64,000 nucleotides of DNA. It comes from Diplonema papillatum (taxonomy: Eukaryota > Euglenozoa > Diplonemea > Diplonemida > Diplonemidae). The first letter of the stretch is position 1. The number at the start of each line of letters is the position of its first letter. Shown here one piece after another: positions 56,137 through 64,000 of this stretch. A program made the position numbers and the translations under genes. Below the pieces are notes generated by a model. That model was not told the origin of the DNA and did not search any database. It saw nothing but the letters and a program-made list of their open reading frames with translations. Location: assembly GCA_030068145.1 (NCBI GenBank), contig JAPJBO010000623.1, positions 1 to 64,000 on the forward strand, written 5' to 3'.

Positions 56137-56248
56137 GCTTTGCTTGCGCCACCGTGTGTTGTTTTTTTCACTCAGTACTTTTCCCCCTGTTGTTTTTGTT
56201 GACCCGCATGACCTCACGTCCATTCAACACGTGGTTCGGTAGTTAGCA
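56137..56248 (+). repeat. Dispersed repeat R1, copy 3
   Basis: ccaccgtgtgttg ... gacccgcatgacctcacgt then caacacgtggttcggtagtt, closest to copy 2. Confidence 0.7.
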
Positions 56249-57787
56249 CTTGGGATCCCTGTCGGGCAGCTGCGTCGATAGCTAGGCTGATGTATGGTAT
56301 GACAGGGTAGTACGTTACACCACAGTATTTTTGTTCTGGAGTGTTTCCTCGCTGTGCTCATGGAACGGCAGTTTTTAGCAGGCTTGTTGCCAAAATACGA
56401 GTACTAAAATACCTTTTGGCGCTGCCAGATTCGGTCCGCGGTCCGAATCTCGTAACAGTAGCTAATCCCCTGAGTATGTTTAGAGAGTGTTTCGACGATG
56501 CTGTGGACGCCCGGATTGTCGTCTTTCCCTGGTTCCTGCCTCCTTGGTTATTGCCACGTGCCAGCCCCTCAGGAGCACGTCCGCACAGACGGACCTGCGC
56601 GAAAGAAGTGCGTAGTTTTGTTTTGTATTTTTTGTTTGTTGAATTTACTTACTACAGCAACATTTCGAACCCCTTTTTTTGAAGCTACTATCTCTTACTT
56701 CCTGCACAACATTTCTCGCAGCAGAAACAAAAAAGGGTGGAGGATGGGGAGTTTGCATTTTTGACAGGGGAGACTCGTTGGCACAATAAACGCTAAAAAA
56801 AACGGATCTGGCGCTTCCTTTGTTTGTGCGCACTTCCTTCAAACCTGTTTTGTTCATCCAACGGGTGTGAGGATAGTAAGCTGCCATCGATCACGCATTT
56901 TTGGACGGGGACACTCGTTCACACAATAAACACTAAAAAAAGACGAAGGCTGTATGTTGCCCTCCACAGCCAGTATTCTGCAGCTGCACGGGGCAGCCGT
57001 GGCTGGGGATCTGACGAGTGGACGCTCACGTTCTCTTTGTAAAGGGAGAATTTGCTTGAGTTTCAAGCTAAACGACCCGACAGGTTGGTTCTTTTTCTTT
57101 TTCCATTCCTTTTGGGTGGCGTGTTTAGTCTTTCGACGATGCCGTGCGGGTACCCAGGTTGACGTCTTTCGACCCTTTCCTCGTCTTTCTCCAACGACGG
57201 CAAGTGTCAGACTAGCCCACCTGAAGGCGGTTGATTCATTTCAGTTTGGTAGGTGTTCTCTACCAGTAGTGTTTGTTTGAGTTGTATGTTTTATCTTTTC
57301 CCACGACGAAAGAGTCAGCCTATGGCATGCCGTGCGCGGCGTAAGGTGGTTGTTTCCTGCAACAAGCTTTGTTGGATAGACCCCCAAGTGTCGATAAAGC
57401 AATTGTGTTAACCGAAGATCTAACATGTTTTTTCTTACCTTTACTTTACCCGTGCTCGCACCTGTTTTGAACAGGCTTCTTGCTGCGTTGCATTGAATGT
57501 GATGCCGTTGTTGCTCAGCGCGGAGTAAATACTGCAGACGCGTCCCTGCTGAGTGCGCTCGATCGACGCCGTCCAAGCCGACGCCTTGCGTCACTCCTTT
57601 GATTGTAAATATTGTTCCGTCTTTCTTCCAGACTTTCTGCGTCGCTACATCTTGGGCGTAAGCTGTGCGAAGAACTTGCACTCTAAGAACAGGGTCCTGT
57701 ATGTACGCAGGCGGTTTGGGTGTGGTAACTCAGCATTTCGGTAGAGGGTCTTTTGCGTCACTGAGTGACAGTGCTCCTCCTAACGCC

Positions 57788-58437
57788 GGAGGAATTCCTC
57801 AGGAAGAAAGAGTGCCAAAATGGCACCGGCATTTGAAGGCAGCTACTTCACAGACACACCAGGCAGTCCGTTCACGATAGCCCATTCCTGAATGAGAAGA
57901 CCGCCCACATTTCTTTGTGCATGTCGGAGGATTCGCCTGTTTGAATCTAGCGTTAGAAGGTCGGTATTTTAAAGTCTCCGGTTGACCGTAGAGGCTTGGG
58001 TTGATAAAAGTGAGAGGGTGCCGCTCGTTTCGGGTGATGTGTCGTTCCGTTGTGAAACCTTGTGAAGTCCCCTAACGCGTTTAGGGGGTGTTGGGGGAAT
58101 GTCAAGTTCCTTCCAAATACGCATTACCCTTCGAGTTTATTGTCATTGCTCCTGCGAAAAGGAGCGCTGCTCGCGGTGTACTCTCTGACGCATTGTCCGA
58201 AGATAGGGTTGAGGAATTCCTCAGGAAAAATGAGTGCCAAAATGGCACCGGCATTTGCGAAGGCTACTTCACAGACAAACCAGGCAGTCCGTTCAGGACA
58301 GCCCGTTCATGAATGAGAAAGACCACAACACCAAGACCCACACTTCTTTGTTCGTGTGTTTGAATCGAGCGCTGCTCACGGTGTACTCTCTGACGCATTG
58401 TCCAAAGATAGGGTTGAGGAATTCCTCAGGAAGAATG
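57788..58437. repeat. Mosaic of duplicated blocks before the vWA gene 3' end
   Basis: The block gaggaattcctcaggaa...gagtgccaaaatggcacc with caggcagtccgttca occurs at 57788-57917 and 58208-58325, and its start again at 58418. A second block, gagcgctgctcgcggtgtac to gatagggttgagg, is at 58162-58214 and 58367-58419, and inverted at about 58594-58643. gaggaattcctc is a 12-base palindrome. Confidence 0.85.
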
Positions 58438-58910
58438 AGTGTCTCCCGCCTGAATCCGCTTCGAGCTTGGTTCAAATCAGAGGCAGGGGTCGCGTTTTCA
58501 CAGTGGTATCGCGCGGTGCTATGTCCAGCTTCCGTTCTGCTCTTTTGCGACTGGGCACACCCACGAGCTTGTGTCGTCATTCGCTCAGGCCGGAGGGATT
58601 GCTCGACCCTATCTTTAGACTATGCGTCAGAGAGTACACCGCGAGCAGCGCCGCATCTTTGACGGCAAAGTGCCAACAAGGGCACCCGTCAGCAGTTCAT
58701 GTCCGGAACCTCCCCCCGCACCCGTCAGCAGTTCGCTTAGGATGCAGCAAGTTCTCTCTGTACACGGAGGCAACCACGTACTTCACATATATAAACCAAG
58801 GCTGCTCGTTTCATATAGCTTACACAATCAACAAGTGCGTCAGCCAGCAAGTCCTTCGAAGTGCCCTTTTCCCTTAGCTTCAAGCTCCTTGGAGACTCCA
58901 GTTAGCTTAC

Positions 58911-61900
58911 CTACTGTTGAAGAAGGGAGCTGCCCATATGTGACTGCGACAACAAGGAACAGGAAGCGTTCAGCTGCGATGGGGAGAACAAGGAACTTTC
59001 CGAGAAGATGTTGTCTTCATCATCCAGGACTTCATCATCAAACACATGCGCTTTGCCTGCCGATAGGTGCTTCAACTCGTCGCTCCCCTTCTTCACGCGC
59101 ACGACTCCTGCTGCCATCGTCACGATAGCGAGCCCCATGAATAGGAAAACTACAGCATGCGGGATCTTTGCATCTCCGATGACTAGCCCGTTGTAGCACT
59201 CATCAGCGAACACTCCTGCTGCTGCAATGACGGCACCTGTATCCGAACCTGCATTGCTGACATTCAAATACGAGGTTCTGCCACCGAATCGCTCATGTGT
59301 CAGAAGCTCGATGTACCCTTGCTGCTCTTCGCTGTAGCCACACACCTTCAGACTCTTGTTCCCGTCGGTGCCGGTGACTGTTTCGATCAGCAGCTCTTGC
59401 CCGGAATTTTCCAAGCGAGGGCTCTTCACGAGCACGCCTCTGGCACAGTTCCCTTTAAGCACAGCTTCCCCTTCCGCTGCACAGAAATCATCTTGCTGGC
59501 AGTTCTCATCCATGTCAATCACTTTCACAGCGTTTGTCGACACATTCCCGCCCCATGAGCCCGCAAAGCATCCATGCACGATGATAGTAAAGTACTTTCC
59601 TAACAAGGGCGTGTTGGGGTACGCTGTGTACCAAACAGCACCCTTCGGCAAGCAAACTTGCGTGTTACAGCTTACTCCAGTCCACCCACTGTCGCAAACG
59701 CACATTCTCGACTGACCAGTACAGAAGCCGTGGCCACTGCACGTTGTCTCCCGAGAACACACTTCACAAGCCCCAGCAGGAGAGATGGAAAACCCACAAG
59801 TCTCGCACTGGCTCCCAGTCCAACCAGTCTTGCAGACACAACAGCTAGACTCGCAGTTCCCGTGGGCGGTGTTGACTTCGCAGGTTCCCTTCACGAATTG
59901 GCAGCGGTCTCCTTCCCCCCTTTCGCAGGCATCTTCTGTGGTCCTGTCCTTGCACATCGGAGGGACAACGGCGCATCCACTGTCTTGGTTCCACGTGCAG
60001 CGAGACTCGCTGTTGCACGTTGCTTCGTCAGTGTAACCGCAAGGGTGGTCACTGCAGACCCCGTTGTCCCACTGGCAAAGGGATCTTTCTACGCAGGTTG
60101 CTTCGTCTGTCAATTCGGCGCACGGAAGAACAACACCACACGTTCCTTCGTTCCACGAGCAGCGCGGCTTGCTTTTGCACGTTGCTTCGTCAGTGTAACC
60201 GCAAGGGTGGGTACTGCAGACACCGTTGTCCCATTGGCAAAGGGACTGTTCCACGCAGGTTGCTTCGTCTGTCAGTTCGGCGCACTCCGCACCGAGATCT
60301 TGGCAGGCCTGAGAAGCAACGTTCCACTCGCATGCCAAGTCGCTCTCACATTGTTCTGGAGTTACCATCGCACTGCATGCCACGGGTACGGTTGGTGCCT
60401 CTTCGCACGTTTCGTCTGCTGTGCTCCATTCACACGTTGACGTCGTCTCTGCGCATTCTTGAGGGGTGCAGTGTTTCACGCAAGCACTCTGAGCGCAGCT
60501 GCGGCTGGTGGCCAACCACACACATTGCAAGTCGGTTTCACACGTCGGTTCCGTGTCGTAGAATGCGCAAGGCCTGCGGGCATCCGGCATGGCACCGAGT
60601 AGCACTTTGCCGAAAGGCTGGGTTGGATCGCAGATGGATCCTAGCGCATCTGGTAGTTGCTCCAAAAACATTGTTTGCAAAGAAAGAGAAGCCGGAGAGG
60701 AGACAATAGGCAGCCACGTGTTCTTCACAGCTTCATCCGAGCCCGCCACTGTCGACGCTCTGCGGAGCACCACACACAGGCGGGTGGCCGAAACCGCATT
60801 CAAGCCTTGCAAGTAACTCGACGAAGTCTCAGAATCCTCCAAGGACCCGTACCCAACCACAATGAGCACGTTCTTCCCACCGGAGGCTTCCTGCAACGCG
60901 CCTGCGCTCGCCGTCAAAGCCTTCTGCACGAGTGCTTGCCCGCCCAAGAAATTGTCAGCATGCCACTCCAGCTCGTCAGACAACTTCTTCTTCTTCGACG
61001 AAAGCTTGCCCCCAGCACCAACCCCAAAAGGTGCCAAACCGAGATTGCTCTTCACAACGCCGTTCTCTTTCGTCCCGGAAAACTGCAAGAGCGAGACCTG
61101 CATTGGGTGGCCCCCTGCTTGGCCTTGGCCGCTCTGGCCCAAAGGCAAGTCGTGAATCCAGTCCTTCAACATCGAAAGCACGGCATAATACCCGTGAGGC
61201 CGCCTGCCAAATGCCTGGCTCAGTTCCGAAGACCCACTGAAAGCGACTGCGATGTTCAAGGATGGGCACAACGCGTACTTTGCGCCCGTGCATTGCCCGC
61301 TTTCGGAAGACCCAGACTCGCCAGCAAAACACTCGGAGTGAGACTTGCACTCGCAAGGGTCCTGTGCTTCGCATGTTGCAGGAGAGCATGCCGTCGTTGT
61401 TTCGTTCCACGAGCAGAAAAAGTTCGAGCTTTCGCAGAGTCCTCGAGTTGTCATGCTCAGGCATGGATCTTGCACACACAGCCCTGGCGACACGTCGACC
61501 GACCAGTGGCAGCCTTCGTAGGTTTCACACGCGATTTCTGTCGGAAGCTGGGCACATGTTTTCAACTGGCAAGCGGCTCCCTCCCCGCTTTCGCCAGACA
61601 CCCATTCACACGCCAAGTCCGCTTCGCATTCGGCTGGCTCCGCGCTCTTGGTGCACTTTGCCACCTGGCAGCCAGCAGCTACAATCGCAATGTCAACCTT
61701 CCCGCTCTCACACTGCGGTTCGTTGTTCTCCCACTCGCACAAGTACCCTTTTCCTGCTGTGCTTTCCACCTCCATCGACAGCCACAACCCCTCTGGTGTC
61801 GTCATGTAAGCTGCTGCATTGCTGCTAAAACTAGGTTCACCGGGCATCCAGTTCGTGAACGTAACCTCATCCTGATCTCCACCGGCCCAGGACCAGAAGT

Positions 61901-64000
61901 CTGACATCCCGCGAGCCCCCGTCCAAGCGCCGCCTTGTGCAAACTTCAGAATTTCCTCAGCTTCTTGTCCGTCGACAATTGTAGCCAGATACCCGGCCCT
62001 GCCGGCCAACGTCGCATTATTGCACGCAGCCGACGCGTCCAGCCACGAGCATCCTTCCAACCCACAAGATTGGTATCGGTAGAATCGGTCGGTTACTGCC
62101 GAGAACAGCCCGGGGCCCAAGTTCCACGAAATTGTTCTAGGCAACAACTTGTCGGAACTGGTGGTGAACGTGATGTGCGACGACGCATCCGCATAAGCAG
62201 ATGCTGACAGAGGTGTAGCAGTCGCCGACGAGAGGAACAGAGCTCCGGCGTGTGCCTGCCACTCTGTGCTGATGCCGAGGACGGCACAGTCAGGGCAACT
62301 CAGCGAGTCCTTCCCTTCAGAATACCCTTCCGAGATGCGCGCCGCCGCACCGTGGACGGGAGACTCACAAGTCACGTCTTCACCGCATCCCGACATCTGA
62401 CAAGTCAGACCTGCCAACGGACGTGCGGGTTGGCCTGTCGTGTACGTGAGGGTGACAGGCGGACTGGCAGTGGTTGTTGTAGCCGTTTCGTTTACCACGT
62501 AAGCGATCCAGTTGCAGTCAGCCTGCGCTTCGCACGTCGTCGTGTCTGAAAACGTGCACGCTGGTGGGGCGCACTGACCTCGGTCGCTGTCCCACATGCA
62601 CGTTTCATCTGTGCTCGCCAGGCAGCCTGTCTCCGTTTCATGGTCGCACCTTTTGTATTCGCAACTCATCGTTTGTTCCCACCACTCACACGCACCGTCC
62701 GCTGCACAGTCCGTTGCATTTCCTGATCGTTCTTCACATGTCTTGGCAGGAAGAACGCGAACGCACGTTGTATCCCAGCGACAGCCCCCCTCGAAATCGT
62801 CTTTGCACAAGCCTTCTGTGCAGTGAACCGAGCAATGAGAGTTGATGCACGCCGCATGTGCATCATCCCAGTCGCAATCAGCGTTTCCGATGCACCCCCT
62901 CTTCGACGAAAGCCGCGAGCACACGACGAACTCGCTGCTTTCGTTTGCAACGAACGCACCAAACACCGTTTCCGGGTCGCAAAGCCCAGACAGGATGTCG
63001 GCGCGAAGACCTTGCAGCGAAACAGCAGCGAAATGGCCTGTCCTCGGCTCCGAAGCCAGCCAGCGCAAGGATTCGCTCGCTTCGTCAGAGAAGGCAGGCG
63101 AAAAACTCGGGTTCGTCACGAAAACTGAGAAGATCGAAACGCCGTGTGTTTCCAACGACGCCTTTTCCGCTCCCACCTGCGATGAGTCCGCCACAACCGT
63201 ACCTCCGATGACCAGCAACACCTTCTTCCTCTCAGACCCACTAGACTGCTCGAAGATCGACGACGCGACAGAGAGCCCTTCCGCAGCACCTGTCGCTCCG
63301 TTCGAATCGTAAAAGTTATCCAAATGCCACGTTAGCTCATCGTCCACCTCATCCGCCAACCCTGACAAGCTGCCAACAGGTGACTTCGCCTGGGAACTCG
63401 TCGAGAACTGCACAACCGAAAGTCGAACGCGTCCCGACTTGTCGCCGATACCAGCACCCACCGCAGCAGCGTCTTCTGAAAGCGGCAGGCCTGGGACCCA
63501 GTCTCTCAATGTTTCCAGCAGTCCAACAAACCCGTGCGGGTGTCGGCCGAACGACTGCGACATGGCATGCGATCCGTCGATCATTATCACGACGTCAAGT
63601 CCTGGACAAGTGCCATACGGCACCCCCACGCAGAAGCCTCCTTGCGCTTGGTACGCGCAGCCTTCCTTCGTGAGGCAGTCGCAGTGATCCAACGACGGGC
63701 ACGCTAGCTTTTCGCACCGTGACTCCGCAGAATTGTACCAACACTGGGCCTTCTCGTTGCACTCATTCGCAGAGCTGTCGTACTCCGCACACGCATCTCT
63801 CGCACACATTGCCGGGCTCCTCGACACGTCCCATTCGCACCGCTCTGATGCACCCACGCAGCACAGTTCATCTTCGCTGTATTGAGCGCACGGCTTCAGC
63901 GAACAGCTTTGTGCCCCAGAATTCCACTGGCAGTAGTGGTCGGATGCGCACAAGACTTCTGTCTGCATGCCTGCTCCGCAGCGCTTCAAAGCGCAGCCGT
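58911..64000 (-). CDS. Large cysteine-rich vWA / C-type lectin / EGF type-I membrane protein (5' truncated)
   Basis: Open to the right edge; at least 1692 residues are here. In order: Cys-rich PSI-like repeats; vWA domain 1 (about 130-340; IMIDGSHAMS); more C-x-W-type Cys repeats; C-type lectin domain (about 640-760; GYLATI, FSWAGG-like WSWAGGD, NWMPGEPSF, YLCEWE); vWA domain 2 (about 905-1130; VAFSGSSELS); a 54-residue tandem repeat (TDEATC..LCQWDNGVC..PCGYTDEATC, twice); EGF-like modules (about 1370-1446, CSGHGFC, CVCDSGWTG); a beta-rich stalk; one TM (AVVFLFMGLAIVTMAAGVV, about 1613-1632) and a ~60-residue acidic/Ser-rich tail. The metal-ion (DxSxS) sites are incomplete. An adhesion or recognition role at the surface fits; architecture recalls apicomplexan TRAP/MIC adhesins but no TRAP tail was seen. 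Confidence 0.9.
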   Translation of the reverse strand, partial: GCALKRCGAGMQTEVLCASDHYCQWNSGAQSCSLKPCAQYSEDELCCVGASERCEWDVSRSPAMCARDACAEYDSSANECNEKAQCWYNSAESRCEKLACPSLDHCDCLTKEGCAYQAQGGFCVGVPYGTCPGLDVVIMIDGSHAMSQSFGRHPHGFVGLLETLRDWVPGLPLSEDAAAVGAGIGDKSGRVRLSVVQFSTSSQAKSPVGSLSGLADEVDDELTWHLDNFYDSNGATGAAEGLSVASSIFEQSSGSERKKVLLVIGGTVVADSSQVGAEKASLETHGVSIFSVFVTNPSFSPAFSDEASESLRWLASEPRTGHFAAVSLQGLRADILSGLCDPETVFGAFVANESSEFVVCSRLSSKRGCIGNADCDWDDAHAACINSHCSVHCTEGLCKDDFEGGCRWDTTCVRVLPAKTCEERSGNATDCAADGACEWWEQTMSCEYKRCDHETETGCLASTDETCMWDSDRGQCAPPACTFSDTTTCEAQADCNWIAYVVNETATTTTASPPVTLTYTTGQPARPLAGLTCQMSGCGEDVTCESPVHGAAARISEGYSEGKDSLSCPDCAVLGISTEWQAHAGALFLSSATATPLSASAYADASSHITFTTSSDKLLPRTISWNLGPGLFSAVTDRFYRYQSCGLEGCSWLDASAACNNATLAGRAGYLATIVDGQEAEEILKFAQGGAWTGARGMSDFWSWAGGDQDEVTFTNWMPGEPSFSSNAAAYMTTPEGLWLSMEVESTAGKGYLCEWENNEPQCESGKVDIAIVAAGCQVAKCTKSAEPAECEADLACEWVSGESGEGAACQLKTCAQLPTEIACETYEGCHWSVDVSPGLCVQDPCLSMTTRGLCESSNFFCSWNETTTACSPATCEAQDPCECKSHSECFAGESGSSESGQCTGAKYALCPSLNIAVAFSGSSELSQAFGRRPHGYYAVLSMLKDWIHDLPLGQSGQGQAGGHPMQVSLLQFSGTKENGVVKSNLGLAPFGVGAGGKLSSKKKKLSDELEWHADNFLGGQALVQKALTASAGALQEASGGKNVLIVVGYGSLEDSETSSSYLQGLNAVSATRLCVVLRRASTVAGSDEAVKNTWLPIVSSPASLSLQTMFLEQLPDALGSICDPTQPFGKVLLGAMPDARRPCAFYDTEPTCETDLQCVWLATSRSCAQSACVKHCTPQECAETTSTCEWSTADETCEEAPTVPVACSAMVTPEQCESDLACEWNVASQACQDLGAECAELTDEATCVEQSLCQWDNGVCSTHPCGYTDEATCKSKPRCSWNEGTCGVVLPCAELTDEATCVERSLCQWDNGVCSDHPCGYTDEATCNSESRCTWNQDSGCAVVPPMCKDRTTEDACERGEGDRCQFVKGTCEVNTAHGNCESSCCVCKTGWTGSQCETCGFSISPAGACEVCSRETTCSGHGFCTGQSRMCVCDSGWTGVSCNTQVCLPKGAVWYTAYPNTPLLGKYFTIIVHGCFAGSWGGNVSTNAVKVIDMDENCQQDDFCAAEGEAVLKGNCARGVLVKSPRLENSGQELLIETVTGTDGNKSLKVCGYSEEQQGYIELLTHERFGGRTSYLNVSNAGSDTGAVIAAAGVFADECYNGLVIGDAKIPHAVVFLFMGLAIVTMAAGVVRVKKGSDELKHLSAGKAHVFDDEVLDDEDNIFSESSLFSPSQLNASCSLLSQSHMGSSLLQQ

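Larger units (their letters stand above)
47199..58910. other. 11.7-kb repeat nest without a confident gene
   Basis: I could not support any host gene here. Frames at 49420-49720 (plus) read a coiled-coil-like text (SRLEEELRIFETAMDD) broken by stops, and 54637-55000 (plus) is Arg/Lys-rich inside a foldback element. Minus frame 57241-57681 is 146 residues without known motifs. Repeats are listed separately. Confidence 0.5.

Noticed and set aside
60657-61904. 415-aa plus ORF over the adhesin gene
   Set aside because: Antisense shadow of a Cys-rich coding region.

Overview
The window is nuclear DNA from a gene-sparse, repeat-rich protist. Host genes have GT-AG introns, the products are eukaryotic (myotubularin-FYVE, phosphatidylinositol phosphate kinases, Dispatched-like permease, vWA/C-type-lectin membrane protein), and genes are separated by kilobases of minisatellites, homopolymers, foldback elements and retroelement debris. 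I lean towards an alveolate alga (chromerid-like, e.g. Chromera), but that is inference from gene style and repeat content, not from a diagnostic sequence.

Every host gene I can support is on the minus strand. From left to right: 1-2.0 kb, degenerate minisatellite and a 195-bp duplication; 2.0-2.75 kb, a plus-strand pogo/DDE_1 transposase relic; 6.7-11.0 kb, an intronless myotubularin-like pseudophosphatase with a C-terminal FYVE finger; 12.3-14.1 kb, a single-exon PIP kinase; 14.6 kb, a 212-bp MITE; 15.15-19.0 kb, a second PIP kinase for which I rebuilt four exons; 19.7-21.5 kb, a three-exon D-2-hydroxyacid dehydrogenase; 22.2-22.7 kb, a small probably secreted protein with a TGA in its leader; 22.9-26.0 kb, a coiled-coil protein with an N-terminal Trp-rich motif; 26-32.9 kb, no gene seen; 32.9-37.2 kb, a two-exon Dispatched/Patched-type RND permease; 37-43 kb, repeats; 43.3-47.2 kb, a tyrosine-recombinase retroelement bounded by identical 111-bp direct repeats; 47.2-58.9 kb, a nest of repeats including a 1.9-kb foldback element whose arms are 14-unit satellite arrays; 58.9-64 kb, the 3' part of a large cysteine-rich vWA/CTLD/EGF type-I membrane protein running off the right edge.

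The left third groups three genes of phosphoinositide biology: two kinases that would make PI(4,5)P2-type lipids and one myotubularin-FYVE protein whose C-x5-R signature is broken, so it probably binds and regulates rather than hydrolyses PI3P/PI(3,5)P2. The other genes are not obviously connected to each other. The most unusual structures are the satellite-armed foldback element at 53.4-55.4 kb, the gag-YR-RT order of the retroelement, the dead myotubularin with a split catalytic domain, and the paired vWA domains with degraded metal sites.
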